Positions 43,664-54,020 of a stretch of 64,000 nucleotides of DNA are shown here, one piece after another. A program made the translations under genes and the position numbers. Numbering within the stretch: position 1 is the first letter of the stretch; each line of letters begins with the position of its first letter. The notes below the pieces were generated by a model that ran no database searches, was not told the origin of the DNA, and was given only the letters and a program-made list of their open reading frames with translations. Origin of the DNA: Lactarius indigo (Eukaryota; Basidiomycota; Agaricomycetes; Russulales; Russulaceae); contig JAFKAC010000025.1 of NCBI GenBank assembly GCA_025766275.1, forward strand, positions 434,001-498,000. Reading direction: 5' to 3'.

Positions 43664-46600
43664 CTAATTCTCCGAGTCAGGGTATCCCTTCCATTTGATG
43701 AGATACTGGAGCTTTTTGCGGCGGCCGAAATGCCGCGCATCTAGAACGGCCTCGACTTCATATTCTTCCTCCCCTTCCACAAGATCCGGCGGTGGTCGGG
43801 GGAAGTTTTCGCCATGTATAGTTGTACTTTTGTATGGCGTAAGGAGGTCTATGTGAAATACCGGATGGATACTCCACTGCGTGGGAAGTTCGAGGCGATA
43901 GTTGTATGGGGACATCACCTGGACTACTTTAAAAGGGCCGTGGCGTCGCGCTGCAAGTTTCGCCGTGGGTTGATTGGTTCGAAGGTGTTTTCCTTCTAAC
44001 CATACCTGGTCGCCTATCTGATACTTGGGTGTGCTTCAGTGTTTCACCCAGCTGTCTTGGGCCTTCTTGATCAGGGTCTGGGCTAACTGTCGCGCTTCTT
44101 TGAGTTGTGTGAGTCTAGTGATAACGCGGGGAATGGGAGATGGCTTATCCGCCCAATCCGCTGTCGGATCGTAACCCATAAGCAGCATGAAGGGAGATTG
44201 TTTCGTGTGTTCGTGGGGCCAATTGTTGTGAGCGAATTCTGCTATTGGAAGGTACGCCGCCCAGTTATCTTGACACTCGTTGGCCCAGAACCGCAGGTAC
44301 TGTTCCAGCCATTGGTTTGTCTGTTCCGATTGTCCATCTGTTCGGGGGTGGTACGCCGTGGAGACGTTCTGCTTGATACCCAAGATTCGACAGACTTCTT
44401 GGGTGAATTTTGATGTGAATCGGGGGTCGCAGTCACTGATGATTTTACGTGGTAGTCCGAACCGTTTGAACACGTGAAGGACGTACAGGGTGGCCATTTC
44501 CTCCACCGTGATTTCCTCGTTGCACGGGATAAATATCGATGCCTTGCTACAGTCGTGATCTGTGATGGTGAGAATACTGTCATAGGATTGGGATATTGGT
44601 AATTTAGTAATAAAGTCCAGCGCGATGGTGTGGAAAGGGGGGGCATCCGTTATTGCCGTGATGGGGTATAACGGCGCGTGCGTTGGTCTTGTGTTGACTT
44701 TGTTTCGTTGGCAATCTGCACACCCTGTGACGTACTCATACACATCTCGACGGATCCTCGGCCACCAGTAATGCCTCTCCACGAGTCGTTGGGTTCTGCT
44801 GATACCCGGATGTCCATGAACAGGGAGGTCATGGTGATCGTGTATTATTGCCCTATATGTGGTCAGGGGTCCGGTAACCACCAGTCGTCCATCCTTATAC
44901 CACTCCCCGTCTATTTCCTTCAGCTGGTGGGCGTCAACCCACGCCTGGACGATTTTTGGGTCTTGCCGTCGTCTCGGCGTTTGCAGCAACGGGTGTATTT
45001 CCAGGGCGCGGGCGACGTTAGTAGCTCGCACGAACACCTCGGGAGGTAGGACCACCACACCTTGGTTGTCCCCTTCTCCTTGGTCATAGTCCGGCCGTCT
45101 GGACAAGGCGTCTGCTCTGCCGTTATGTTTCCCTTTGATGTGGTGAATCTCGAAATCATATTCCATTAGCTCCAGTACTTCTCGAGCGACCCGTCGGCTG
45201 ATCTTTTGTGGAGTCTTCCAGTACTGGAGGTTGAGGTGATCTGAGAATATCTTGATTTTGTGTGGGGATCCCGCAAGTAGGGGCCTCCAATGTCTAAGGG
45301 CCTTGATGATGGCTAAAAGCTCTAGATCGTAGATGTCGTAGTTTCGTTCCGCTTCGTTCAGCGTAGTCGAGTAATATCCTATTGGGTGCTTGCGACCGTC
45401 ATTTTTCTTCTGTAGGAGTACAGCACCTACTGCGAATCCCGACGCATCAACCTCTAACTCGAATTGATCTTGCAGGTTAGGATGTGCCAGTACCGGTTCT
45501 TCGGTAACGAGGCGTTTGAGGGTTTTAAATGCGTGGTCTTCGTCTTCTGTCCATCTCCACTCTGTGTCCTTTCTCGTTAGTCGGTTCAGTGGTCGTGCGT
45601 GGGTTGCGAAACCGCGGATGAATAGGCGGTAAAAGTTGCAGAAGCCTAAGAAGGAACGTACGTCCCTGACTTTGGTCGGCGTTGGCCAGTCCTTGATGCC
45701 GCGAACTTTTACCGGATCCATGCATGTCACCCCCCTCTCAAGGATTACCCCCAGGTAATCCATCCGCGGTTGATGAAAGAGGCACTTCTTGAGCTTGAAG
45801 TAGAGGTCGTGGTCTTGGGCGACACGGAGGACGTCAGTCACAGCAGCGATGTGGTCGGCCAAGGTAGAGCCCTCCCACGTGGCGATCCCGATGTCATCCA
45901 TGTAAACGCGGATGACAGTGCCCCGTAGTTCGTGCTTGGCAATGGTGTCACAGTAAATGTGATTCATCATCATTTGGAAGGTGGCTGGTGAATTAGTGAG
46001 GCCGAAAAACATAACGGTTGGTTCAAAAAGACCGAATTTAGTCTTGAAGGCCACCTTCTCCTGATCGCCGTCTCGTATACGGACGTTATTATACCCCCAT
46101 CGAATGTCGAGTTTTGTGTAGATGTGGGCATTACTGAGGTCGTAGATAAGATCTTGAATAAGGGGGAGTGGGTATTGGTTGCGGACGGTGTGTGAGTTGA
46201 TAACCCGGTAGTCCTGCACAGGGCGTAGCTTTCCATCTTTCTTTTTAACGAAGAAGAATGATGACGCGTACGGGGAGATGGAGGGTCGCAGGTAACCCTG
46301 TTGGAGTTTCTCGTCTAGGAACTCCTTAAGCTTCCCTTCTTCTTCTTGCGTTAGTGGGTATATCTTGCAGTCGATGGCGGAGGGAGCGCCTGGCTTGAAG
46401 TCTATGGCGTGGTCCCAAGGTCTAGCCGGAGGGAATCGCTGAGATGCTTCTTCACTAAAAAGCCTCTCAAAGGCTCTGTATTCTGCTGGCAGTTCCACGG
46501 GGTTGTCTCCCTCCCTGGCACGGATGGCTAACTCCGTAGACGTAGTTGCCCGCAAATACGTATCTTCTTCGTCCATATCAAGGACAATTGCCTCCTTTTC

Positions 46601-46882
46601 GTCGTCAGTGAGCGCAGCTGCAATGATGGTATGACGACTTGGACTATCCTGTGTACTGATCACGACCGGCATGACTTCTTCATGTATTACCGCATCTCTC
46701 CAATTAATGGTTGGTTCGTAGGTTGCCAACCAAGGATATCCTAGAACGATGTCTTCGCCTCCGAGGTCGGTTATGAGGAAGCGCATGGTTCTGTGGTATC
46801 CTTTAGCGTATACATCTAGATCGGTGAAGTGGGTGATAGACCCAGCTTTATTTTCCGTGTTATCTATATTCCAAATCTTTCA
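43664..46882 (-). pseudogene. Gypsy A Pol: RT, RNase H, integrase, chromodomain
   Basis: Frame continues from the protease frame through TGA 46880-46882. Contains L-V-Y/I-type G-G-E-D-I-V-L-G-Y-P-W-L, RT with [12 protein letters not shown] and Y-M-D-D, RNase H with E-V-D-A-S-G-F-A-V-G and Y-D-L-E-L-L-A-I-I-K-A-L-R, HHCC (H-P-G-I-S-R-T ... C-A-D-C), integrase with A-L-D-F-I-T-K, I-S-D-C-D-P-R-F (usually S-D-R-D) and D-G-Q-S-E-Q-T-N. After TGA 44036-44038 the frame goes on through a G-D-Q-V-W-L-E-G-K box to a chromodomain (Y-L-I-K-W-K-G-Y-P-D-S-E-N) ended by TAG 43664-43666. The chromodomain marks a chromovirus, likely targeting integration to heterochromatin. Confidence 0.9.
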
Positions 46883-47113
46883 TGGTTGTGGCAGGAGTTG
46901 GAGCCCGATGCCTAGCTTCTTGATGAAGTTCGGGTGTATAAAATTGTCAGTTGCTCCCGAGTCAACCAACGCTCTGATGTTGGCCATTCGGTAATTCGTG
47001 CGAATCGAGACTGGAATTCGAAGAGAACGAAAACGTGTCATGATTACAGAATTACAATTTAAAGCCCTCACCCAGGCCGATGGGTTCAGGCGCTCCGAAA
47101 ACCCTCTTTTCCC
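46880..47113 (-). pseudogene. Gypsy A aspartic protease (pol frame, after -1 shift)
   Basis: Frame -1 relative to gag, entered at the slippery site 47107-47113: G-F-S-E-R-L-N-P, then A-L-V-D-S-G-A-T-D-N-F with the intact protease active-site triad. It ends L-L-P-Q-P then TGA where the element continues K-I-W-N-I-D in frame; CGA is the likely original codon. Confidence 0.85.
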
Positions 47114-49080
47114 CATAAGTCCTGCAATATCAGGTCTTTCACGTCGTCTGGGGCATTTGCTACTCCCGTGAGCCACTCCTTGGCTCGCTCCTCCGCCGTT
47201 TTGCTGGTCGAGGTGGCTTGTATTTGAGCGGGCGGTGTTTCTTGTGCATAATAGTCGGTTTCTGTCATTCGGATGGTAGAAGGTCCGGGTTCTTGTGGTC
47301 GCCATTGTCGCGGCTGTCGTGGATGGGGGCAATTACATGAGAGATGGCCTGGTGCGTTGCAATTATAGCACAGGACTGTCCTTAGGTCTCGTCGCATTCC
47401 TCCTCTTCCGCGTCCTCTGGCTCCTGGACCCCACCTTGGCAGGAACGGAGGTAAGTGGGTGTATGGCGGTTTACCATAGTCGATCTCTTCTGATCCGGCC
47501 AATCTTGCCCTAGTCCGATCCGCGGAGGTATCCATTGCCCAGGGGTTAGCGAGGTTCTGTGGGACGCTCCAGTTAGCGTTACCCGTTTTCTTCGGCTTGT
47601 TGTCCTTGTACTCGTCCACCCTGGCTCTGATGTGGATGTAATTGCATTGTCGGCGGAGCGTTGCCCGCTTCCATTCGTCGAAGGTTTCCGGTTCGTCCAG
47701 ATCGTAAGTTTTCTCGTATAACTTTTTCAGAAGTCCTTTTGTAAACAAGTCGATGGTTTGCGGATCATTGAGGCGATAGCCCGCTTTTCTTGCCGCTTCC
47801 TCGAACTCGTTGACGTATTTGTCGATATCTCCATCGACCATTTTGAGGCCTTTCCTTAGCAGGGCTTGAGCCTGTTCTCGTTCAAGGGTGTTGACGAACC
47901 TTTGGTTAAACCCTTCTGCTACTGCGTTCCACAAATCTCGCGTGTATTGGTCTATTCCTCGTTGTATTTGTCGGTTGAGCCACTTGAGGTACGAGAGTAC
48001 CCATTCGCTAACGGATACCCCCTTGATGTAGGAGAGGAAGAGTAGGCATCGTCGATAGTCGTTGCGCATGACGGGGGTGTCGAGGTTCATACCCCAGTAC
48101 ACATGCCATTGCGTGAGGAATGAGTCTACCTTGGTGCGGTCTCCATCAAAAATAGTGGGGGGTTCACCTGTGAGTTTCTCGTGTCCGTGTATTCCTCCTC
48201 CTCCTCCAGCTGGCGGATTTCCTCCTCCGTCACCTCCTCCTCCCGGGGGTCCTCCGTGTGGGAGATCAGGTGGGTTTCCTCCACCTCCCGGTCGTCGCGG
48301 AAAGTCTCCTCCTGGGGGTCCTCCCCATCCCGGTGGGGGGTCAAGCGACATCCCTCGTCGTGGCCCTTCTCCCAATGGGGGGTCGCCTTGATCTGGTCCG
48401 ATAGCGCGAAATATCGCCGCATCGTCCGCGGTCATTTGATGTCCTGTCTCAGGGTTGATAGGCATGAGGTTTCGCTGGGATTCTTGTCTGATTGCTTCGG
48501 CTGCTTCTTGCGCTGCTTGTTCTCGAACGGCCATAATTTCTTCTGCCGTCATTGTTGTAGTTGCCATTTCTGCAGCAGGCGATCGTACGTGGATTACTTC
48601 TGGTTGTTCAGAGATGTGTAAAGACTCAGCTCTTTGGATGGTGTGCTGCTCTATGGGTCCGACGCTTGTCGGATGATTTTCTACACTTTGTTCTTCTTCT
48701 TTGGTTTCTTCACTTACTGCTTCTCCAGTCGAGTGTTCTCTTAGCTGACCGTCGATGGGTCCCCAATCTGCGCGTGAATTGAGCTCTCGTGCGTCGATGT
48801 CGCACTGATATTGTCTTCCTGCTGGTCTGACAACGTCCCAGCGATGATCTATCGGATTCCACGTAACTTCCACCCAGCACAGGTGATCAAAATTGAACTC
48901 AACAGGTCGGAACCTTGTAGGTCCGTTGAATTCCACGAAATATCCGGTTTCGTCCCCTCATTCTCTCCAGCGGGCTGCTCCTAGGAATCTGGTTGGTACG
49001 TTGCGATCTCCTCTTCGTCCTAAGTAGTAAGGACGGAAGTTCGTCCACTGATCGCGTGTATTGACCGTCGCCACGATGTA
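47086..49080 (-). pseudogene. Gypsy A Gag
   Basis: About 665 codons read right to left; TGA at 48958-48960 separates the first ~40 residues (R-D-Q-W-T ... R-F-L-G-A-A) from the rest. The rest has F-R-P-V-E-F-N-F-D-H, a Pro/Gly-rich linker, the retrotransposon-gag core (H-V-Y-W-G-M-N-L-D to W-N-A-V-A-E-G-F-N-Q-R-F), and a CCHC knuckle C-Y-N-C-N-A-P-G-H-L-S-C-N-C near 47370. The A' copy aligns along the first half. No ATG fits the expected N-terminus in either copy (GTG instead). Confidence 0.88.
47107..47113 (-). promoter_or_regulatory. Candidate -1 ribosomal frameshift site (G GGA AAA)
   Basis: Reverse strand reads T-G-G then G-G-A then A-A-A in the gag frame, giving the X-XXY-YYZ heptamer GGGAAAA seven codons before the gag stop at 47086. 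A -1 slip enters the protease frame directly. The match to the canonical form is exact; use is inferred. Confidence 0.7.
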
Positions 49081-49092
49081 TCTTGGTCTTAA

Positions 49093-49544
49093 TGTAACGC
49101 CGTCACAGTGTTAGCTCGACTTGAGCTTGACAGAGGCGACTGTAACTTAGCTAGTCACGCCGAAGGCGTATGGCACGAAGGCAATGTTAGATGCTCGAAG
49201 GCACTAAGGCGTCGACACTTGAACTCGACAGAGATCTGAATTGAAGAAGAAGAGGGAACAAGACAAGAAGTGACGATTGAAGAAGACCAAGATGGCGTAT
49301 CTTGGTCTTTGCAGCTATCCTTAAATACAAGAAAAGCAGGCTTTCAAGCGCTGCTATGAGTCACCGTAATGTAGCATCCAACGTATCGCGTAAGTACCTC
49401 TATCCTAATACTACTACTACCTGTACTAGGATCGAGTCATCTCCAAACACCTAACTCCTTCGTAAACCCCGAGTCCGTGACTAATCTACCTTACCGCTGT
49501 AGTCACAACCGGTACAGTAAGGGTCCAATACATGAAACGTGACA
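49093..49544 (-). repeat. Gypsy A 5' LTR (452 bp)
   Basis: Pairs with 41942-42393. Internal DNA starts T-T-A-A-G-A-C-C-A-A-G-A-T-A, identical to the start of A' after its LTR, so this is the likely primer binding region. Confidence 0.94.
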
Positions 49545-50454
49545 TAAAGAGTCCGTCTGTCCTTCAAACCCAACCCTATAACTCCCCCACTCCTAAGTGT
49601 CCATGCCCAACCACATCCAATGGAAATCCTTCTATAACCTCAACCGACCTCGTACCTCAGCCCATCCCTCAACCCTACGACTTATTGGTGCTGCGTGGTT
49701 GGCATCCTTGGGCGTACGGCGGTAATGCTGATGATAATGCTGAATGCTGACTGACAGCTTGGAGGATAGTGGTAACTGCTGATCCACAGCTTAGAGTGGG
49801 TAGTGCGCCAATGATAAGTGATAGTGGGTAGTTGGTAAAAGAGTGGATAGCTCTATTGATCAAGGGAAAGCGGCCAGCAGCCAGTACAATTCCACAGGAT
49901 CTCAAGCTGGAGAACTAGGGGATACAAGCTACCCTACTTATACTCTAGCTATCGTAAGGTTCGAACTCAGAAACCCTAATACAACGATCCTAGGGTGGGT
50001 AATCGTACAGTAAGAGTGTCATGGGGAATGTGTAATCATCAGTCAGCATACAGTCGGTCAACCAATCAAAATGAGGTATCAGTCATCCTTATTGTAACAG
50101 TGTAATCGTCTATGAGTCATCCGCAGTCAGTATCAGTCATCAGGTACCAAACATCGGTCAGCCAGGCACAAGCTCATCTGGGCTCTTCTGGTGCATTCTA
50201 GCCAGGTCACATGCCAGGGTCACGTGACAGGCGATGTCGATATTGCTCTTTATCCAGGCCGGTGGAACCTACAGTTCTGCGCATCATCGCAGAAGGTCCA
50301 GTGGACTCGCGGGCCGGGGCACTTATCTCTTGGTTTATGGCTTATCTCAGCCTTTTCTTCGTCGTCTTCTTCTTCTTCACGTGATTGCATCCATCGTATC
50401 GCCGTTTGCCGAGGTTGTGAGGGTGAAACTGTAACAATCATCCATCATTGCGGT

Positions 50455-51131
50455 GTGTGTCATGAACCTATAATTTGGTTGTGACTCAGGGCACTTAGGA
50501 CCGGTCCGCGTCGGCCCGGTCTTATGTAATCACCTTCCTTAAGGGGAATTCCGAATCGGAGTTTGAAATCTGTTCTCAAACAATCACATGATCAGTCACA
50601 TTTCCCAAACCACATGTTGTGTACACGTGTACTTATTAACGGTTGATTGTTGATCAATCAATGAAGATAATCAATCAAGTCACCACCCCTCGGGGATTCC
50701 TGCATTGACTGTGGAATCACGCCACCCTGACACAAGATTGCACCATTGACTGTGGCGCAGTCGTTCTATGTTTAAATGTCTTCTGATTGGACTCTATTGT
50801 TAGATGTCTCTAGAATGTTCCTTTGCACAGTACTGCGCAGCACCCATGGACAGGCCCTAAGCCTGCCCTAAACCTACACACAGACCACCCCCTGTAGTAT
50901 ATAAGCTGGTGCAATTCTACAGACAGTCCCTCAGACTGTCCACTTGTGACATCCTCCCTCTTGCCTCTCAGCTCCTTCGAGTGCCCCGCTCATCGCATGC
51001 CACTACTCCTCTTTGAGCCAAGAGCGTATCTTGTGTTCTTCTGTCTTCCCTCATCGTTCTCCACACCCGCCTCAGCCCCCAGTCTCTGCCTATGTTGTGA
51101 CTTCCCTGTCAAGTGACAGTGAGTCATCACA
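50455..51131 (+). repeat. Solo LTR-like insertion E in gypsy B gag
   Basis: About 677 bp of noncoding DNA splitting the Gag frame (before: M-D-V-S-R-T; after: the C-F-Q-C knuckle region). Ends TGTGTCATG...TCATCACA are near-inverted. A TATA box (T-A-G-T-A-T-A-T-A-A-G-C, about 50897) followed by a pyrimidine-rich stretch fits an LTR promoter in plus orientation. No clear target duplication was found. Confidence 0.55.
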
Positions 51132-51140
51132 GCACAGGCT

Positions 51141-52482
51141 CAAGTGCGGCTGACATCCATGGCATTTGGATCTCTGTTCTTGTTTAGGGTGGATAGCCAC
51201 TGGTTGCGAGAGGCTCCTCCCCTTTTGTCGTTCTTTCCCTTGGTGAGTTTGTCTTTAAGGAGAAGATACTTGGCTTGTTGAAGGGTGACCGCCGCCTTCC
51301 AATCGTCCCATGTTATTGGGTGATGAAATTTGATCACATTGACCACAAGTGCATTTGGTAGTCCTTTTTGGAATATCTCCAGGGTTGTGGCCTCGTCTTT
51401 GTTATATCCCACTTTATTTGCCAGGTTAGAGAATTTGGCGATGTACGTGTCGATATCTTCCTTGTCCATTTGGAGAGTTTGAATGGTGTGTCATGCTTTT
51501 TGCTGCTGAGTGGTGTCAGTGTATGCTTGAATAAAGCACATTTCAATGGTGTTCCATAGGTTTTTGGCATTCATAGCCACTCTGCCTGCTAGTTGATCTA
51601 CAAGCCATTGAATTTGTTCTTCCACCCAGTCATCCACCAACAGTCCTCTGATGTATGAGAGGAGGGTCATTGCTCAGGAGTAGGGGAGGACTAATTGTTG
51701 AATGTTTGGGTTCATTCCTCAGTAAAAGGAGAAGGTGTTGAGGAATGCTTGGCTAGTTTCTCAGTCTCCTGTGAACTCTGGGGGTGGATTTCCTCCGAGT
51801 TGTCCATTTGGGGGTGGGGCTCCTCCGGCAGCAACGCCTCCAACGCCTGCTCCACCTCCCGGCGCACCGCCTCCACCTCCACCTCCAGGCACACTGCCTC
51901 CATGATGGCCTCCTGCACTTCCTGCAGAGCCACTTCCGCCTGCTGGCATACCTCCTCCCATAGGATGTCCTCCACTACTTGCAGGATTTGCTGACAAGGT
52001 CCCTGCAGGTTGGGAGCTTCCTGAGGGTTGGGCAGAGGTGAGGGTGGTGGAGAGTTGGGTAGCGGACATGTTGGCATATGATGCAAAGTCAACTGGTCTT
52101 TGAATGGTGGGAGTGAGGGTGGGGTTGTTTTCTGAGTTGGAATCTGGTTCTGATGCAGGTTCTTCGACATCTGAGTCAGCGTCGATGGCTTGGATATGAC
52201 CTTTTCTTGGCCCTAGTCTGAGGTGTGCAGGGACTGGTTTGTATGAATACCAAGAATGTTTTGAGTCAGAGTAGGCAACATAGGCCCAAATATGCTGGTC
52301 TTCAATGTATTCGATAGGTTCGTATGAGAGTTTATCAGGGTCGTAGATGTAGTATCCCTCGTCGTGTGGAGTGTTTCTCCAAAGGGCCGTTCCTTTGATA
52401 GAGGGTCGGAGGTCGTCATGTGGGTGTTGTTCCAGGTATTCCCGGACAAACTGGGTTTGACTTCAGCTGGTGAGAGCCATGG
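51141..52482 (-). pseudogene. Gypsy B gag, N-terminal part
   Basis: Start near 52482 (M-A-L-T-S then TGA), then Q-F-V-R-E-Y-L-E-Q-H-P, a Gly/Pro-rich linker (about 51790-51960), and the Gag core F-Y-W-G-M-N-P-N ... L-L-S-Y-I-R-G-L, I-D-T-Y-I-A-K-F-S-N-L. Two or more TGA stops. It ends P-N-A-M-D-V-S-R-T at the LTR E insertion and continues at 41648. Confidence 0.8.
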
Positions 52483-52508
52483 TGTGCAGTTGTGGAGACT
52501 AGACTTAA

Positions 52509-53090
52509 TGTAATGCCACTACAGGGGTGTTAGGTATGACCTGTACCAAGTCAGTCGAATCGCGGTAGCACAAGCTCCAAGGCTTGGCTTCAGTTGGGAT
52601 GATGCACAAGGATCACAAGGATGTTAGTCACTTGGATCGTAGAGGAAGACTAAGACACGAAGGTCTAGTGAAGGACAGGGGTTCGTGAGACAAGGGAAAG
52701 CACAAAGGCGTCTGTGTTAGACGAGTGTAGTATTACACAAGAAGTCTAGTCTACCGTACAAGCTAGGTAGGGCGTGGTTTAAGTACATGTTGGTCTGTAT
52801 GGCCGCTACAAACAAATGGCACCATCGCTCGACTAAGAAATAAAGGGGAGGCCATATGAAGAACAAAGGGCAGTCATAATGGGAATAAAGATGAATCATG
52901 CGGGGTCATGCGTGAGGGAGAACGAAGCGGAAACTAACACATGTCGAGCTTTATCAGAAGGGAACATTGATAAGCAAGGTGTGCGATAAGAATTGGGTAA
53001 TTGTAAGGTCCATGTAGTCATACAGGGCTTGTAAAGTATTGGGGATGGGATAGTGAGAAAAAGAAGAACAAGTCCAAGGAAATTGTAACA
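52509..53090 (-). repeat. Gypsy B 5' LTR (~582 bp)
   Basis: Plus strand TGTAATGCCAC...AATTGTAACA; on the minus strand it starts TGTTACAATT and ends GCATTACA followed by T-T-A-A-G-T-C-T-A-G and the Gag start. Assigned by position and TG...CA ends; no second copy is left in the window to confirm the length. Confidence 0.65.
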
Positions 53091-53132
53091 GCTGGGCAAG
53101 GTCAGTTGAGCAAATATTAGAAGTCCTAGATC

Positions 53133-54015
53133 TCACCTAAGGGGGTCGCTGTCGTACTCCACAATGTGCTCTATGGGTATGAGCAACCGCCCAAGTATAT
53201 CGTGGTTGAAACCATGATCTGATTTCAAGTCCCTGCTAAGGGTTAAGTTGGCCTTGGTCTTACTGGCAAGCATTGCAGTATGTGTTTTGAGATGGTGGGC
53301 ATCACCTGAATGACTGCTCCACATTCCCTCCAAGAGCTGTGGGAGGCATTGAGCGCATATATGTGAGAATAAGTTGAAGTACATACAGCTTGCTTGACAT
53401 CCCTCATTTCTGGGTCCTGTTGCTTGACACACTTCTGCAGAGTGGCACTGAACATTAGGGCTGCATCCCAATGCACCACATAACTTGCATGCGTTTCCTC
53501 GCTGCTGTGATCAATAGGTTAATCGGTGACAGTTATATATGCGAATACACAACTCACGTCGTTGTATATTCTACAGGGTACATGCAGTCTTGAGCGGCAT
53601 AGATAAGTTGGTCCACCAATATGAAAGGGTGGATGCATTGCAACAAGTATTTGCCCCATTCAACAAGGGCCTCCTTGGTACTACCAAGTCATGTCAGAAT
53701 ACAGTACTGAATATGAAAGGATACTTACGTTTGTTTGCGGGGTGTCTTGAACTTTCCTTTCTCTCTGGGGAGCTCTTCAGATGAAGCCCTCTCCAAGTGG
53801 CTGTTGGGATTGTGGCTTCCATGACCTTTTTTGCAGCACATATATGCACTGTCTGGGGAGGATGATCGCAAAGACATGGTTGAGTGAGAAGAAAATTGAG
53901 TGTGCATATACTTATCTTGTGTCTTTTTGAAACCCCAAGACTGCCCCAAAGTTTCGTGTGGTTGCATGTGATCGCGCCGTGTGCAATTGACATTTGGTTC
54001 TATATAAGGAAACAA
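53133..54015 (-). CDS. Hypothetical protein fragment
   Basis: Minus-strand coding-like segments with plausible introns: M-F-P-Y-I-E-P-N at 54015, M-S-L-R-S-S-S-P further on, V-H-W-D-A-A-L-M-F-S-A, and L-E-G-M-W-S-S-H ... F-N-H-D-I-L-G-R-L-L-I-P, stop at 53133. No domain recognised. Only five bases separate its first ATG from the stop of the Spt5-like gene, so the true start is uncertain; it may be a remnant. Confidence 0.35.
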
Positions 54016-54020
54016 TATTA

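Larger units (their letters stand above)
41942..49544 (-). mobile_element. Full-length gypsy chromovirus A
   Basis: 7,603 bp on the minus strand: 452-bp LTRs at 49093-49544 (5') and 41942-42393 (3') with TGTCAC...GTTACA ends, TAAAG duplications at 41937-41941 and 49545-49549, gag, pol and chromodomain. Ten LTR differences, all at CpG (97.8% identity). The structure is complete but six in-frame stops make it inactive. Confidence 0.95.
41649..50436 (-). mobile_element. Solo LTR C, copy 1, interrupted by gypsy A
   Basis: LTR sequence in two parts, 41649-41941 and 49550-50436 (about 1,180 bp together), with TGTTAC...GTAACA ends and a flanking ATCAT duplication (41644-41648 and 50437-50441). It matches 61917-62732 in inverted orientation. 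No internal retrotransposon sequence remains between ends except the later gypsy A insertion, so it is a solo LTR. It sits in the gag of gypsy B. Confidence 0.85.
38358..53090 (-). mobile_element. Degenerate gypsy element B, split by nested insertions
   Basis: Older minus-strand Ty3/gypsy copy: 5' LTR 52509-53090, gag 51141-52482, then (after two insertions) the rest of gag plus pol from 41648 down to 38358, where integrase is cut off and no 3' LTR is seen. Insertions: LTR E (50455-51131) and LTR C (41649-50436, itself holding gypsy A). Many stops and frameshifts; not functional. Confidence 0.85.
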
